From NCBI GenBank assembly GCA_021798395.1, contig JAJZHS010000194.1, positions 1-5,355 on the forward strand: DNA of 5,355 bases. Reading direction: 5' to 3'. Shown piece after piece: positions 1-5,355 of this stretch. The notes under the pieces were generated by a model. That model did not search any database. It saw only the letters and a program-made list of their open reading frames with translations, and was not told the origin of the DNA. A program made the translations under genes and the position numbers. Every line of letters begins with the position of its first letter. Positions within the stretch are counted from its first letter, which is position 1. The DNA comes from Pseudomonadota bacterium (lineage in GTDB: Bacteria; Pseudomonadota; Gammaproteobacteria; Burkholderiales; Burkholderiaceae_C).

Positions 1-1467
1 GCCGCGCTGCGCGCGCTCACCGCGGCGCGCGGCATCGCCGCGCTGCTGGCCAAGGCCAATCACGTGATCGCCAAGGCCGACAGCGAGGAGCTGCTGCTGG
101 CCCAGGCCTGCGCGCTGGCGGTCGAATCCGGCGGTTTCGAACTGGCCTGGGTCGCCGCGCCCGATGCCGACGGCTGGTTCCGGCCGCTTGCGTCGAGCGG
201 CGCCGTGACGTATCTGGAACAGGTGCGCACGTCGATCGACCCGGCCATCGCCGAGGGGCAGGGGTGCATGGGCAGCACATGGCGCGACGGCGTCGCCCAG
301 TTCAATCCGTCGATCCGGAGCGCAGCCTCGATGCGCCCCTGGAAGGACTGGGCCAGGCAGCACGGCCTGGGCGCCGTCGCGTCCCTTCCGGTGCGGCGCG
401 ACGGCCTGCTGTGGGGCGTGCTGGCCGTCTACCACCGCGACGAAGGCGTGTTCGACGCCGCCACCCGCGCCGTGCTCGTCGAACTTGCCGAAAGTCTGTC
501 GCGCGGCATCGATCGCGTCGCCATGGATGCGCGCCAGCGGCAGAACGACCTGCTGCGCCAGATCCTGCTCGACAACGCTGTCGCCGGGGTCACGATGACC
601 CAGGGCAACCGCATCGTCAGCGCCAACGCGCGCTTCGCCGAGATGCTCGGCTACTCCGGCGTCGACGAACTCGTCGGCCATCCGACCCTGTCGCTGTACG
701 CCGACGCAACCGAGTTCCAGCGCATCCACGATCTGTACCCGAGGATGTTCGAGTCGGGTTCGGCGCAGCTGCTCAGCGTGCACCTGAAATGCCGCGACGG
801 CGACCTGATCAGTTGCGATCTTTCAGGGCGACTGCTGCCCCAGCCGCAAGGCAAGCCGATCGCGGTCTGGACGGTGGTCGACGTCACCCAGCGCGACGAG
901 CAGACGGAGCGGCTGCGCAAACTGGAGGCCGATGCCGCGTTCCATGCCCACCACGACGCGCTGACCGGACTGCCCAATCGCTACGCGCTCGAGCAATACC
1001 TGCCCGGCGCCATCGCCGACGCCCAGCGCCACGGCAGCGCGCTGGTCGTCGGCCTGATCGACCTGGACGACTTCAAACCGGTCAACGACACCTACGGCCA
1101 CGCCGCCGGCGACGCCTTGCTGCGGCAATTCGCCGGGCGCGCGAAAAGCATCCTGCGCGGCTCGGACTTCCTGGCGCGCATGGGCGGCGACGAGTTCGTC
1201 GTGATCCTGAAGGGGATCGAACCCGTCGGTTCGTGGAAAGGCGCCATGCCGGCGATCAAGCGCCTGCACGGCTGCGTCGCGACTCCGTTCGAAGTCGGGC
1301 ACGATCAGCTCGCCGCGGTGCGCATGACCCTGGGCGCCGCGCTGTACCCGGACGACGGCACGGACGCCGCCACGCTGCTGCGCGTGGCCGACGCCGCGAT
1401 GTACCGCGCCAAGGCGCGCAAGGACGACCGCGCGCACTGGTGGTGCCTGGGCCACGCCGAAGTCTGA
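1..1467 (+). CDS. GAF-PAS-GGDEF diguanylate cyclase, 5' end outside window
   Basis: This gene encodes a sensor-type diguanylate cyclase, making c-di-GMP from two GTP in the cytoplasm. The frame is open from base 1 without a stop. The first 21 codons read as the helix that normally precedes this GAF type, so the GTG at 64 is probably internal and the true start lies upstream; 488 residues are visible. The GAF domain spans about codons 25-170 (GGFELAW, then PWKDWARQHGLGAVASLPV, then GVLAVYHRDEGVFD). A PAS domain follows at about codons 185-300 (NARFAEMLGYSGVDELVG, ending VVDVTQRDEQ). The GGDEF domain runs from HDALTGLPNR (952-981) to near the end. It has the metal-binding LIDLDDFK (1054-1077), a VNDTYGHAAGD segment, GGDEF at 1183-1197, and an RGSD inhibitory site exactly five residues before GGDEF. 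No EAL domain follows; the protein stops soon after YRAKARKDDRA. Function as an active, product-inhibited cyclase is inferred from these motifs. The GAF/PAS ligands are unknown. Confidence 0.95.
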   Translation, partial: AALRALTAARGIAALLAKANHVIAKADSEELLLAQACALAVESGGFELAWVAAPDADGWFRPLASSGAVTYLEQVRTSIDPAIAEGQGCMGSTWRDGVAQFNPSIRSAASMRPWKDWARQHGLGAVASLPVRRDGLLWGVLAVYHRDEGVFDAATRAVLVELAESLSRGIDRVAMDARQRQNDLLRQILLDNAVAGVTMTQGNRIVSANARFAEMLGYSGVDELVGHPTLSLYADATEFQRIHDLYPRMFESGSAQLLSVHLKCRDGDLISCDLSGRLLPQPQGKPIAVWTVVDVTQRDEQTERLRKLEADAAFHAHHDALTGLPNRYALEQYLPGAIADAQRHGSALVVGLIDLDDFKPVNDTYGHAAGDALLRQFAGRAKSILRGSDFLARMGGDEFVVILKGIEPVGSWKGAMPAIKRLHGCVATPFEVGHDQLAAVRMTLGAALYPDDGTDAATLLRVADAAMYRAKARKDDRAHWWCLGHAEV

Positions 1468-1477
1468 AGGTTCCGGC

Positions 1478-1504
1478 GCTGGGGCTGCGCACCGCGGCCC
1501 CAGC
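1478..1504 (+). terminator. 12-bp hairpin after the cyclase stop codon
   Basis: Starting 10 bases after the TGA, GCTGGGGCTGCG pairs with CGCGGCCCCAGC through a three-base loop (CAC), with one G-T wobble. The stem is strong and well placed to end the cyclase transcript. No T-run follows on either strand, so this is not a textbook intrinsic terminator; such GC-rich hairpins without a U-tract are common after genes in high-GC bacteria. It could also act on transcripts arriving from the convergent minus-strand gene. Confidence 0.5.
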
Positions 1505-1509
1505 CGCGC

Positions 1510-1536
1510 CACCCCTTGGCGCCTCGGCGGGGGGTG
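1510..1536 (-). terminator. Weak hairpin downstream of the convergent gene
   Basis: CACCCC (1510-1515) pairs with GGGGTG (1531-1536). Two possible G-T pairs and one G-C pair extend the stem inward. It lies 21 bases past the stop codon of the minus-strand gene. There is no T-tract. With the stronger hairpin beside it, it may form a shared termination zone between the two convergent genes, but in such GC-rich DNA a stem of this size can occur by chance. Confidence 0.3.
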
Positions 1537-1557
1537 CCATGTCCCTGACGCAGTGAA

Positions 1558-3678
1558 TCAGGGCACCGAGGGCACCGGCTCCGGCAAGGGCCGGTACAGC
1601 ACCATCGCGACGCGCGCATCGCCCAGGGTTTCGATGTCGGCTTCGTCCAGCGCGTCGAGCCCCCCGTGGTCGGCCGGATGCGTCAGCACCCAATGCCCCC
1701 GCGGGGTCGGCATGGCGACGGCGTAGCACGTCGCGCCGGCACACCCGGCGGCGTCGACGACGACCGCGGCGATGTCCTGGGCGAACGGCAGATCCGCGAC
1801 ACGCGTCGCGCCGCCGTCGGCGTCGACGACGTGGATCACCGCGCCGGGCGCACCCGCTTCTCCGGGCATCGGCGTGGCGGCGCGCGCCTGCACGCTCGCG
1901 TGCCGGCTCGCAGCTTCGAAGCGCGCGTACTCGACCTCCATGGCGGGATCGTCGAAGCCCGCGTCGTCGCCCCCGCGTGCGGCTGGGAACTGCACGTCGG
2001 CCGCTGCGTCCATTCCGGCGCGAACCCAGGTCTCGGCCACCGTCTGCTGCGGATCGTCAAACGCGCTGGCGTCGAACGCCAACGTCTGCTGGGCGTCCCC
2101 GATCGCAGCGGACGGCAGCAGGCGTTGTTGCGATGCGATTGCCAGCAAGGAGCGAACGGCCAGCGCAGCGCGCAGCGCGAAGTCCGGCCCGACCGGCTCG
2201 GCGCGGGCGCTCGGTGACGCGCCGTCGAGGTGTCCGGATCCCGCTTCGCCGGGACCCGCCAGCGCCTGCACGGCGCGGCCCGCTTCGCTGCCCGCGGCCT
2301 TCGCCTGCGGCACGCGCGCGGCGGTCGACGGGGCCCGGCCGGCTGCCTCCACACGACGCGCCGACGCCGAAGCCGCGGGCCGCGCACCGGGCGCCGCCTT
2401 GTACAGCACGTAGTCGATGCACGCGTGCGGCAGCGCCGCGACCACGGTCGTGTCCAGCGGCGCTTCGCCGAGACCCGGACGCTGCAGGACGAAACCGCCC
2501 CGTGCGCCCGGCGCGGCGACGATCACCCCAGGCGCGGCGCCTGGCCTCCGGTCCGTGCGCGCGACCACAGCTTCGATGTCCGCGCTCTGCGACAGGGACG
2601 TGTAGCGGACGCACCCATCGCGCGTACCGGGAACCATCATCCGCACCAGCACACTGCCCCGATCAAAGGCCGTGGCCTCATCGCGCACGAACGCGAGCGT
2701 CTCCGCGCCGGAGCCCAAGCCCACCTCGATGCGCGCCGGAACCAGGCCTGCGACATCGCGCCAGACCGAGCCGAGGTCGGCGGGCGCCGCGCTGCCCGCC
2801 GCCATCGCGTCCAGACGCTGGAACGCGGCGTCGACGTCGGCCACGGGCGACACATCACGCGACACCGCGTACATCAGCAGCGCGCCTGCGGCGTCGGACG
2901 CCGACAGGCGGTAGCGCGCAGGCACCGCCGCGGCCGAGCGCGGCGTGGCGACCCTGGACGGCCCGGTCGCCAGCGGACGTGCGGTGGCCGCGCGCGCACC
3001 CCAGACACGGCTGCCGTCGCCGGCCTGCGCCTTGCGCGCCTCGATTTGCTCGCGCAGTAGCCGCTGCTGCTCGACCCTGCGCGCGGACATGCCTTTGGCG
3101 CGGGCCTGGTCGTTGACGGGCTGGGCGTTGACGGCCTGGGCGCGAACGACGCCGCGCTGCGCGCCGCCCGGCCTGGCCGCGCGCGGCGCGGATGCCACCG
3201 CACCCGCGGCCTGGCTCCGGCCCTTGACCTGCGCCTTGCGCGCCTCGATTTTCTCGTGCAGTAGCCGCAGCTGCTCGGCCATGCGCGCGGCCATGCCGCT
3301 GGCGCGGGCCTGGTCGTTGACGGGCTGGGCGTTGACGGCCTGAGCGCGAACGACGCCGCGCTGCGCGCCGCCCGGCCTGGCCGCGCGCGGCGCGGATGCC
3401 ACCGCACCCGCGGCCTGGCTCCGGCCCTTGGCCTGCTGCGCCTTGCGCGCCTCGATTTGCTCGCGCAGTAGCCGCTGCTGCTCGACCCTGCGCGCGGACA
3501 TGCCGCTGGCGCGGGCCTGATCGGTGACGGCCTGATGGTTGGCGGCCGGTCGGTCTGCGCTGGCCGGATCGGGCCCCGTGGCCCAGGCGGGGTGCGCGGC
3601 AGCGGCCAGCAGCGCGAACGCCAATCCTGCGATGAGTCGGCAGCACCCTGCCGTCGACGCGTGATGCCTGCATGCCAT
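1558..3678 (-). CDS. Exported protein with three helical repeats and two paralogous C-terminal modules (unknown function)
   Basis: I do not recognise this 706-residue protein as a named family. The ATG at 3678 is chosen because GGAGG sits just upstream and a Sec signal peptide follows at once: basic n-region, hydrophobic LIAGLAFALLAAAA, and a likely cleavage after AWA (residue 33). The frame is open to a GTG at 3861, but starting there would bury the signal peptide. Residues 53-218 hold three repeats: an amphipathic charged helix (M-S-A-R-R-V-E-Q-Q-R-L-L type, ending IEARKAQ), with Ala/Pro/Arg linkers between them. Residues 255-428 and 497-698 are two diverged copies of one module, separated by an Ala-rich linker. 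Each has a Trp (SVWRDVAGL; ETWVRAGM), a core (GAAPGVIVAAPGAR at 380-393; GATCYAVAMPTPR at 648-660) and an end motif (IDYVLYKA; VAMVLYRP). The mature chain has only four Cys, two per module (356/420 and 646/651), compatible with disulfides. The next minus-strand gene upstream carries the same module twice. An envelope or secreted location is inferred; no catalytic motif is evident. Confidence 0.88.
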   Translation of the reverse strand: MACRHHASTAGCCRLIAGLAFALLAAAAHPAWATGPDPASADRPAANHQAVTDQARASGMSARRVEQQRLLREQIEARKAQQAKGRSQAAGAVASAPRAARPGGAQRGVVRAQAVNAQPVNDQARASGMAARMAEQLRLLHEKIEARKAQVKGRSQAAGAVASAPRAARPGGAQRGVVRAQAVNAQPVNDQARAKGMSARRVEQQRLLREQIEARKAQAGDGSRVWGARAATARPLATGPSRVATPRSAAAVPARYRLSASDAAGALLMYAVSRDVSPVADVDAAFQRLDAMAAGSAAPADLGSVWRDVAGLVPARIEVGLGSGAETLAFVRDEATAFDRGSVLVRMMVPGTRDGCVRYTSLSQSADIEAVVARTDRRPGAAPGVIVAAPGARGGFVLQRPGLGEAPLDTTVVAALPHACIDYVLYKAAPGARPAASASARRVEAAGRAPSTAARVPQAKAAGSEAGRAVQALAGPGEAGSGHLDGASPSARAEPVGPDFALRAALAVRSLLAIASQQRLLPSAAIGDAQQTLAFDASAFDDPQQTVAETWVRAGMDAAADVQFPAARGGDDAGFDDPAMEVEYARFEAASRHASVQARAATPMPGEAGAPGAVIHVVDADGGATRVADLPFAQDIAAVVVDAAGCAGATCYAVAMPTPRGHWVLTHPADHGGLDALDEADIETLGDARVAMVLYRPLPEPVPSVP
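3025..3522 (-). repeat. Three in-frame tandem repeats (period 204/207 bp)
   Basis: Within the exported-protein gene, helix-coding units lie at 3436-3522, 3229-3315 and 3025-3111, that is residues 53-81, 122-150 and 190-218, separated by two copies of a 39-40 residue Ala/Pro/Arg linker. The stretches 3097-3226 and 3301-3430 (130 bp each) differ at one base (3139 G, 3343 A), which is synonymous. The outer helix units are identical for 69 bp (3025-3093 and 3436-3504), while the middle one differs at several codons (MAARMAEQ, LLHEKIE). The one-codon difference in period comes from QQAKGRS versus QVKGRS. Near-identity at third positions points to recent duplication or conversion rather than selection on protein alone. 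Confidence 0.95.
3580..3678 (-). other. Sec-type signal peptide
   Basis: These are residues 1-33 of the exported protein. Arg4 and Arg14 lie in the n-region, LIAGLAFALLAAAA (15-28) forms the hydrophobic core, and HPAWA before TG fits the signal peptidase I small-x-small rule. No Cys follows the core, so it is not a lipoprotein signal. Confidence 0.85.
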
Positions 3679-3683
3679 GATCG

Positions 3684-3690
3684 TCCTCCA
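3684..3690 (-). promoter_or_regulatory. Shine-Dalgarno of the exported-protein gene
   Basis: On the minus strand TGGAGGA lies five bases before the ATG at 3678-3676. It is a near-perfect match to the anti-SD and decides this start over the upstream in-frame GTG at 3861. Confidence 0.85.
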
Positions 3691-3712
3691 CAGCGCCCGG
3701 TGCCGGTCCCGA

Positions 3713-3731
3713 CTGCCACGCTGCGTGGCAG
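3713..3731. promoter_or_regulatory. Perfect 8-bp inverted repeat upstream of the exported-protein gene
   Basis: CTGCCACG-CTG-CGTGGCAG is a perfect 8-bp dyad with a three-base spacer. Its near edge is 34 bases before the start codon, in a non-coding gap. It could be an operator for a dimeric regulator or a 5'-UTR hairpin close to the ribosome binding site. I see no convincing sigma-70 promoter around it; a CATACT at 3754-3759 (read on the minus strand) has no good -35 partner. Which role applies cannot be told from the sequence. Confidence 0.4.
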
Positions 3732-3844
3732 CATCGTCCGCACAAAGATCCCGGCCCGAGTATGCGTCCCATGGCGTTAATGCCCCGACCATCGCGGTGG
3801 CATCCGCTTGTGACCCTGGCATCGGCCGCACTGCCGGCCGCATC

Positions 3845-3879
3845 GCCCACCCGTTCGGCACGACGCCGGCCGGGTGGGC
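3845..3879 (-). terminator. Hairpin after the second module-protein gene
   Basis: GCCCACCCG and CGGGTGGGC form a perfect 9-bp stem around a 17-base loop, which itself holds a CGGC/GCCG inner stem. It begins nine bases after the TGA at 3891-3889. No T-run follows. Position and strength suggest a terminator or 3'-end stabilising stem, implying that the downstream exported-protein gene has its own promoter in the rest of the 210-bp gap. Read-through is not excluded. Confidence 0.5.
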
Positions 3880-3888
3880 ACCGCGGGC

Positions 3889-5355
3889 TCAGCGCCGATA
3901 GACGACGTAGGCGATTTCGCGCACCCGCGGCGAGTCCTCGCGCACAAAGTCGTCCTTCGTGCAACCTCGCTGCCCCTCGTCCAGATCCAGCAGCTCGCGG
4001 CCGTCGAAAAGCCGCAGCAGGCGGTCCCCGGACTGCGCCGCGCGTTCGGTCGGCTTGACAACGATGTATCCGTTGTACGCACCCGTATGCGGATCCACGC
4101 CACGCGCGACCGCGGCGACGATGTGTTCGCGATCGGGCAGCGCATCGAACGCCACCGACTGCTTCAGGCGCAGGACCGAAGCGTTCAAGGCGGGATCGAC
4201 TGCCGCCTCGCGCCCGCTCGTGATCGCCCGGGCCAGTTGCCCGCGGTCTTGCGGGTTGTCGACCACCACGTCCTCGTAGGTCAGCCCGAGCGCCCACCAG
4301 ATGCTCTGAAACGCGAGGGGCCGGGCGTTCGATTCGAGCGATTCCGGGAACCCGTCCGCGACGGACACGAGCCGTTGGTCCACCTGCTCGAGCACGATGC
4401 GCACGGTCTCCAGCGCGGACAGACCGCGCGGCGCGGAGACTTCGCGCGCCGCGGCGCGCGCGCCGTCGGCGGAACCTCGGCCGAACGTCGGCGTGCCGGG
4501 CCGGCTCGCACCACCCACCGCATCCCCGCCGGATGGGGCCAGCCGACGGTCCAAGACCCCCTCTCCGGGCCGCACATCGCGCCATGCGACGGAGCCGCCG
4601 TCGGGCTCGGGCAGCGGCGTCGATCCGGGGCGCGCCGGGAGCGCATCCCACTGCCACGGCTGCGGCTGCGGCTGCGGCTGCGGCACGTCGCGGCGCGGCG
4701 CTTCCACTTCCGGTTCGACGGACTCGGCGGCCTTCGGCGCGTAGAGCACGAACGCCACGAACTCGGGCGCCTTGCCCTCGGCATCGACGGCCACGGCGCG
4801 CGTCACGACATCGATCGGCTGCCACGACCGTTCATCCGGGCGCATCACCACATAACGCCAAGCGCACGCGTCCGTATCGAATTCACGCGCGACCGCCAGC
4901 CGCACGCGCTCGATGTCGGGAACGTCCGCGTACGGCAGCGCCGGATGCAGGTGCACGACGAAGGGTGTGCGCACGCTGCCGTGCATCTCCTCGTGCAACG
5001 CGTCGATGGCGCTGGACACCTCGGATGGCGTCCTCTCCTTGGTGTGCACGTCGCGGACTGGCAAATGGCCGGACTCCAGCCAACCGGAAAACGACTGCGA
5101 GTCGTCCTCCGACCAGAAGGCGGCCGTTGCTCGATGGTGCGGGTTCGGTCGTTCCAGCTCGTCGAATCGCCTTCGCACCTCCTGACTGGCATCAGCGTCG
5201 AACAATCCCGAGCGGACGATGTCGCGCACCAGCACCCCCGCCGCCTCGCGCGCAAGCAGCGGCGTCCGGCCGCGCGCCGGCTGCGCGGGGCGTTCCGGCG
5301 CCACCGGCGCTGGGGCCAGGTCGGCCGGCGCAGCCAACGCGGGGTTGGGCACGTC
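3889..5355 (-). CDS. Two-module protein of unknown function, paralogous to its neighbour, 5' end outside window
   Basis: I do not recognise a named family. The frame is open to the window edge. A GTG at 5352 is possible, but the codon before it is also open and there is no room to see an RBS, so the gene is annotated as partial. Residues are numbered from that GTG (487 visible). Residues 1-30 are Ala/Pro-rich, like the start of a mature exported protein or a linker; any signal peptide would be off-window. Module one (about 31-207) has a helical start, AFWSEDD, the core ACAWRYVVMRPDER (162-175) and the end VAFVLYAP. A Pro/Gly/Gln-rich linker follows (about 208-307), with PQPQPQPQPWQWD and Gly/Ser-rich stretches. 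Module two (about 308-487) has SIWWALGL, VLRLKQS, the core GAYNGYIVVKPTER (424-437), LFDGREL and ends IAYVVYRR at the stop codon. The same module pair occurs in the next gene downstream on this strand, 210 bp away, so the two probably arose by duplication and may act together. An envelope location is inferred only from that neighbour. Confidence 0.85.
   Translation of the reverse strand, partial: DVPNPALAAPADLAPAPVAPERPAQPARGRTPLLAREAAGVLVRDIVRSGLFDADASQEVRRRFDELERPNPHHRATAAFWSEDDSQSFSGWLESGHLPVRDVHTKERTPSEVSSAIDALHEEMHGSVRTPFVVHLHPALPYADVPDIERVRLAVAREFDTDACAWRYVVMRPDERSWQPIDVVTRAVAVDAEGKAPEFVAFVLYAPKAAESVEPEVEAPRRDVPQPQPQPQPWQWDALPARPGSTPLPEPDGGSVAWRDVRPGEGVLDRRLAPSGGDAVGGASRPGTPTFGRGSADGARAAAREVSAPRGLSALETVRIVLEQVDQRLVSVADGFPESLESNARPLAFQSIWWALGLTYEDVVVDNPQDRGQLARAITSGREAAVDPALNASVLRLKQSVAFDALPDREHIVAAVARGVDPHTGAYNGYIVVKPTERAAQSGDRLLRLFDGRELLDLDEGQRGCTKDDFVREDSPRVREIAYVVYRR
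4658..4684 (-). repeat. Hexanucleotide microsatellite encoding a Pro-Gln tract
   Basis: GGCTGC (plus strand) is repeated 4.5 times, coding on the minus strand for the alternating Pro-Gln tract in the linker between the two modules. Because the unit is two codons, gain or loss by slippage would change linker length without shifting the frame. Confidence 0.9.

Noticed and set aside
264..1556. 430-codon plus-strand frame overlapping the cyclase
   Set aside because: Extremely Arg/Pro-rich translation in a shifted frame of a gene with clear GAF, PAS and GGDEF motifs; a high-GC shadow.
1977..3116. 379-codon plus-strand frame opposite the exported-protein gene
   Set aside because: Low-complexity Arg/Pro/Ala translation, antisense to a gene with signal peptide, SD and paralogous modules.
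3823..3842. CGGCCG boxes and a GGCCGCA direct repeat in the intergenic gap
   Set aside because: Short, GC-only motifs expected by chance at this base composition; no spacing or symmetry beyond that.
3679..3861. Upstream in-frame extension of the exported protein to a GTG at 3861
   Set aside because: It would add 61 residues before a good signal peptide, lacks an evident SD, and starts inside the preceding gene's hairpin.
4443..4460. 18-bp perfect palindrome of C and G inside the second module-protein gene
   Set aside because: It consists of Ala/Arg codons in a GCG/CGC-rich linker; such palindromes arise from composition and this one has no regulatory context.
2855..4825. 656-codon open frame on the minus strand spanning parts of both module genes
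   Set aside because: It is an Arg/Ala/Gly-rich shadow of the real frames. It crosses the stop, hairpin and SD of the accepted genes and shows no domain motifs.

Overview
This window of very GC-rich bacterial DNA holds three protein genes: two run off the edges and one is complete. Strong third-position G/C use leaves long open shadow frames on both strands. The base composition, the multi-domain c-di-GMP enzyme and the exported Ala/Pro/Arg-rich proteins suggest a high-GC proteobacterium. A Xanthomonadaceae-like genus (Lysobacter/Luteimonas type) is my guess; no marker gene here fixes the taxon. I see no RNA genes, insertion sequences or CRISPR.

Layout. At 1-1467 (+) lies the 3' part of a GAF-PAS-GGDEF diguanylate cyclase with intact active-site and RxxD inhibitory motifs. 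It meets a minus-strand gene tail to tail across 90 bp that contain two GC-rich hairpins (1478-1504 and 1510-1536), plausibly a shared terminator region. At 1558-3678 (-) lies a complete 706-residue exported protein. It has a Sec signal peptide, three nearly identical 68-69 residue helix-plus-linker repeats, and two C-terminal globular modules. A 210-bp gap (3679-3888) follows, with a strong Shine-Dalgarno, a perfect 8-bp inverted repeat near the start of the 706-residue gene, and a 9-bp-stem hairpin just after the stop of the next gene. At 3889-5355 (-) lies the 3' part of a second large protein with two globular modules joined by a Pro/Gln-rich linker; its start is outside the window.

Main observation. 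The two minus-strand proteins look like diverged paralogues. Read by eye, all four globular modules (two per protein) share one pattern: an N-terminal helical part with a conserved Trp, a beta-like V-x-V/L segment, a core '(G/C)-A ... V-x-x-P-x-x-R', and a terminal '(V/I)-x-x-V-x-Y'. I know no named family with this signature. The C-terminal half of each module faintly resembles the C-terminal half of ubiquitin-specific-protease (peptidase C19) folds, but with no His at the expected position and no Cys box; this is only a hypothesis. The two genes may form a small exported paralogous system of unknown function. The neighbouring cyclase is convergent, so no functional link with it is shown.
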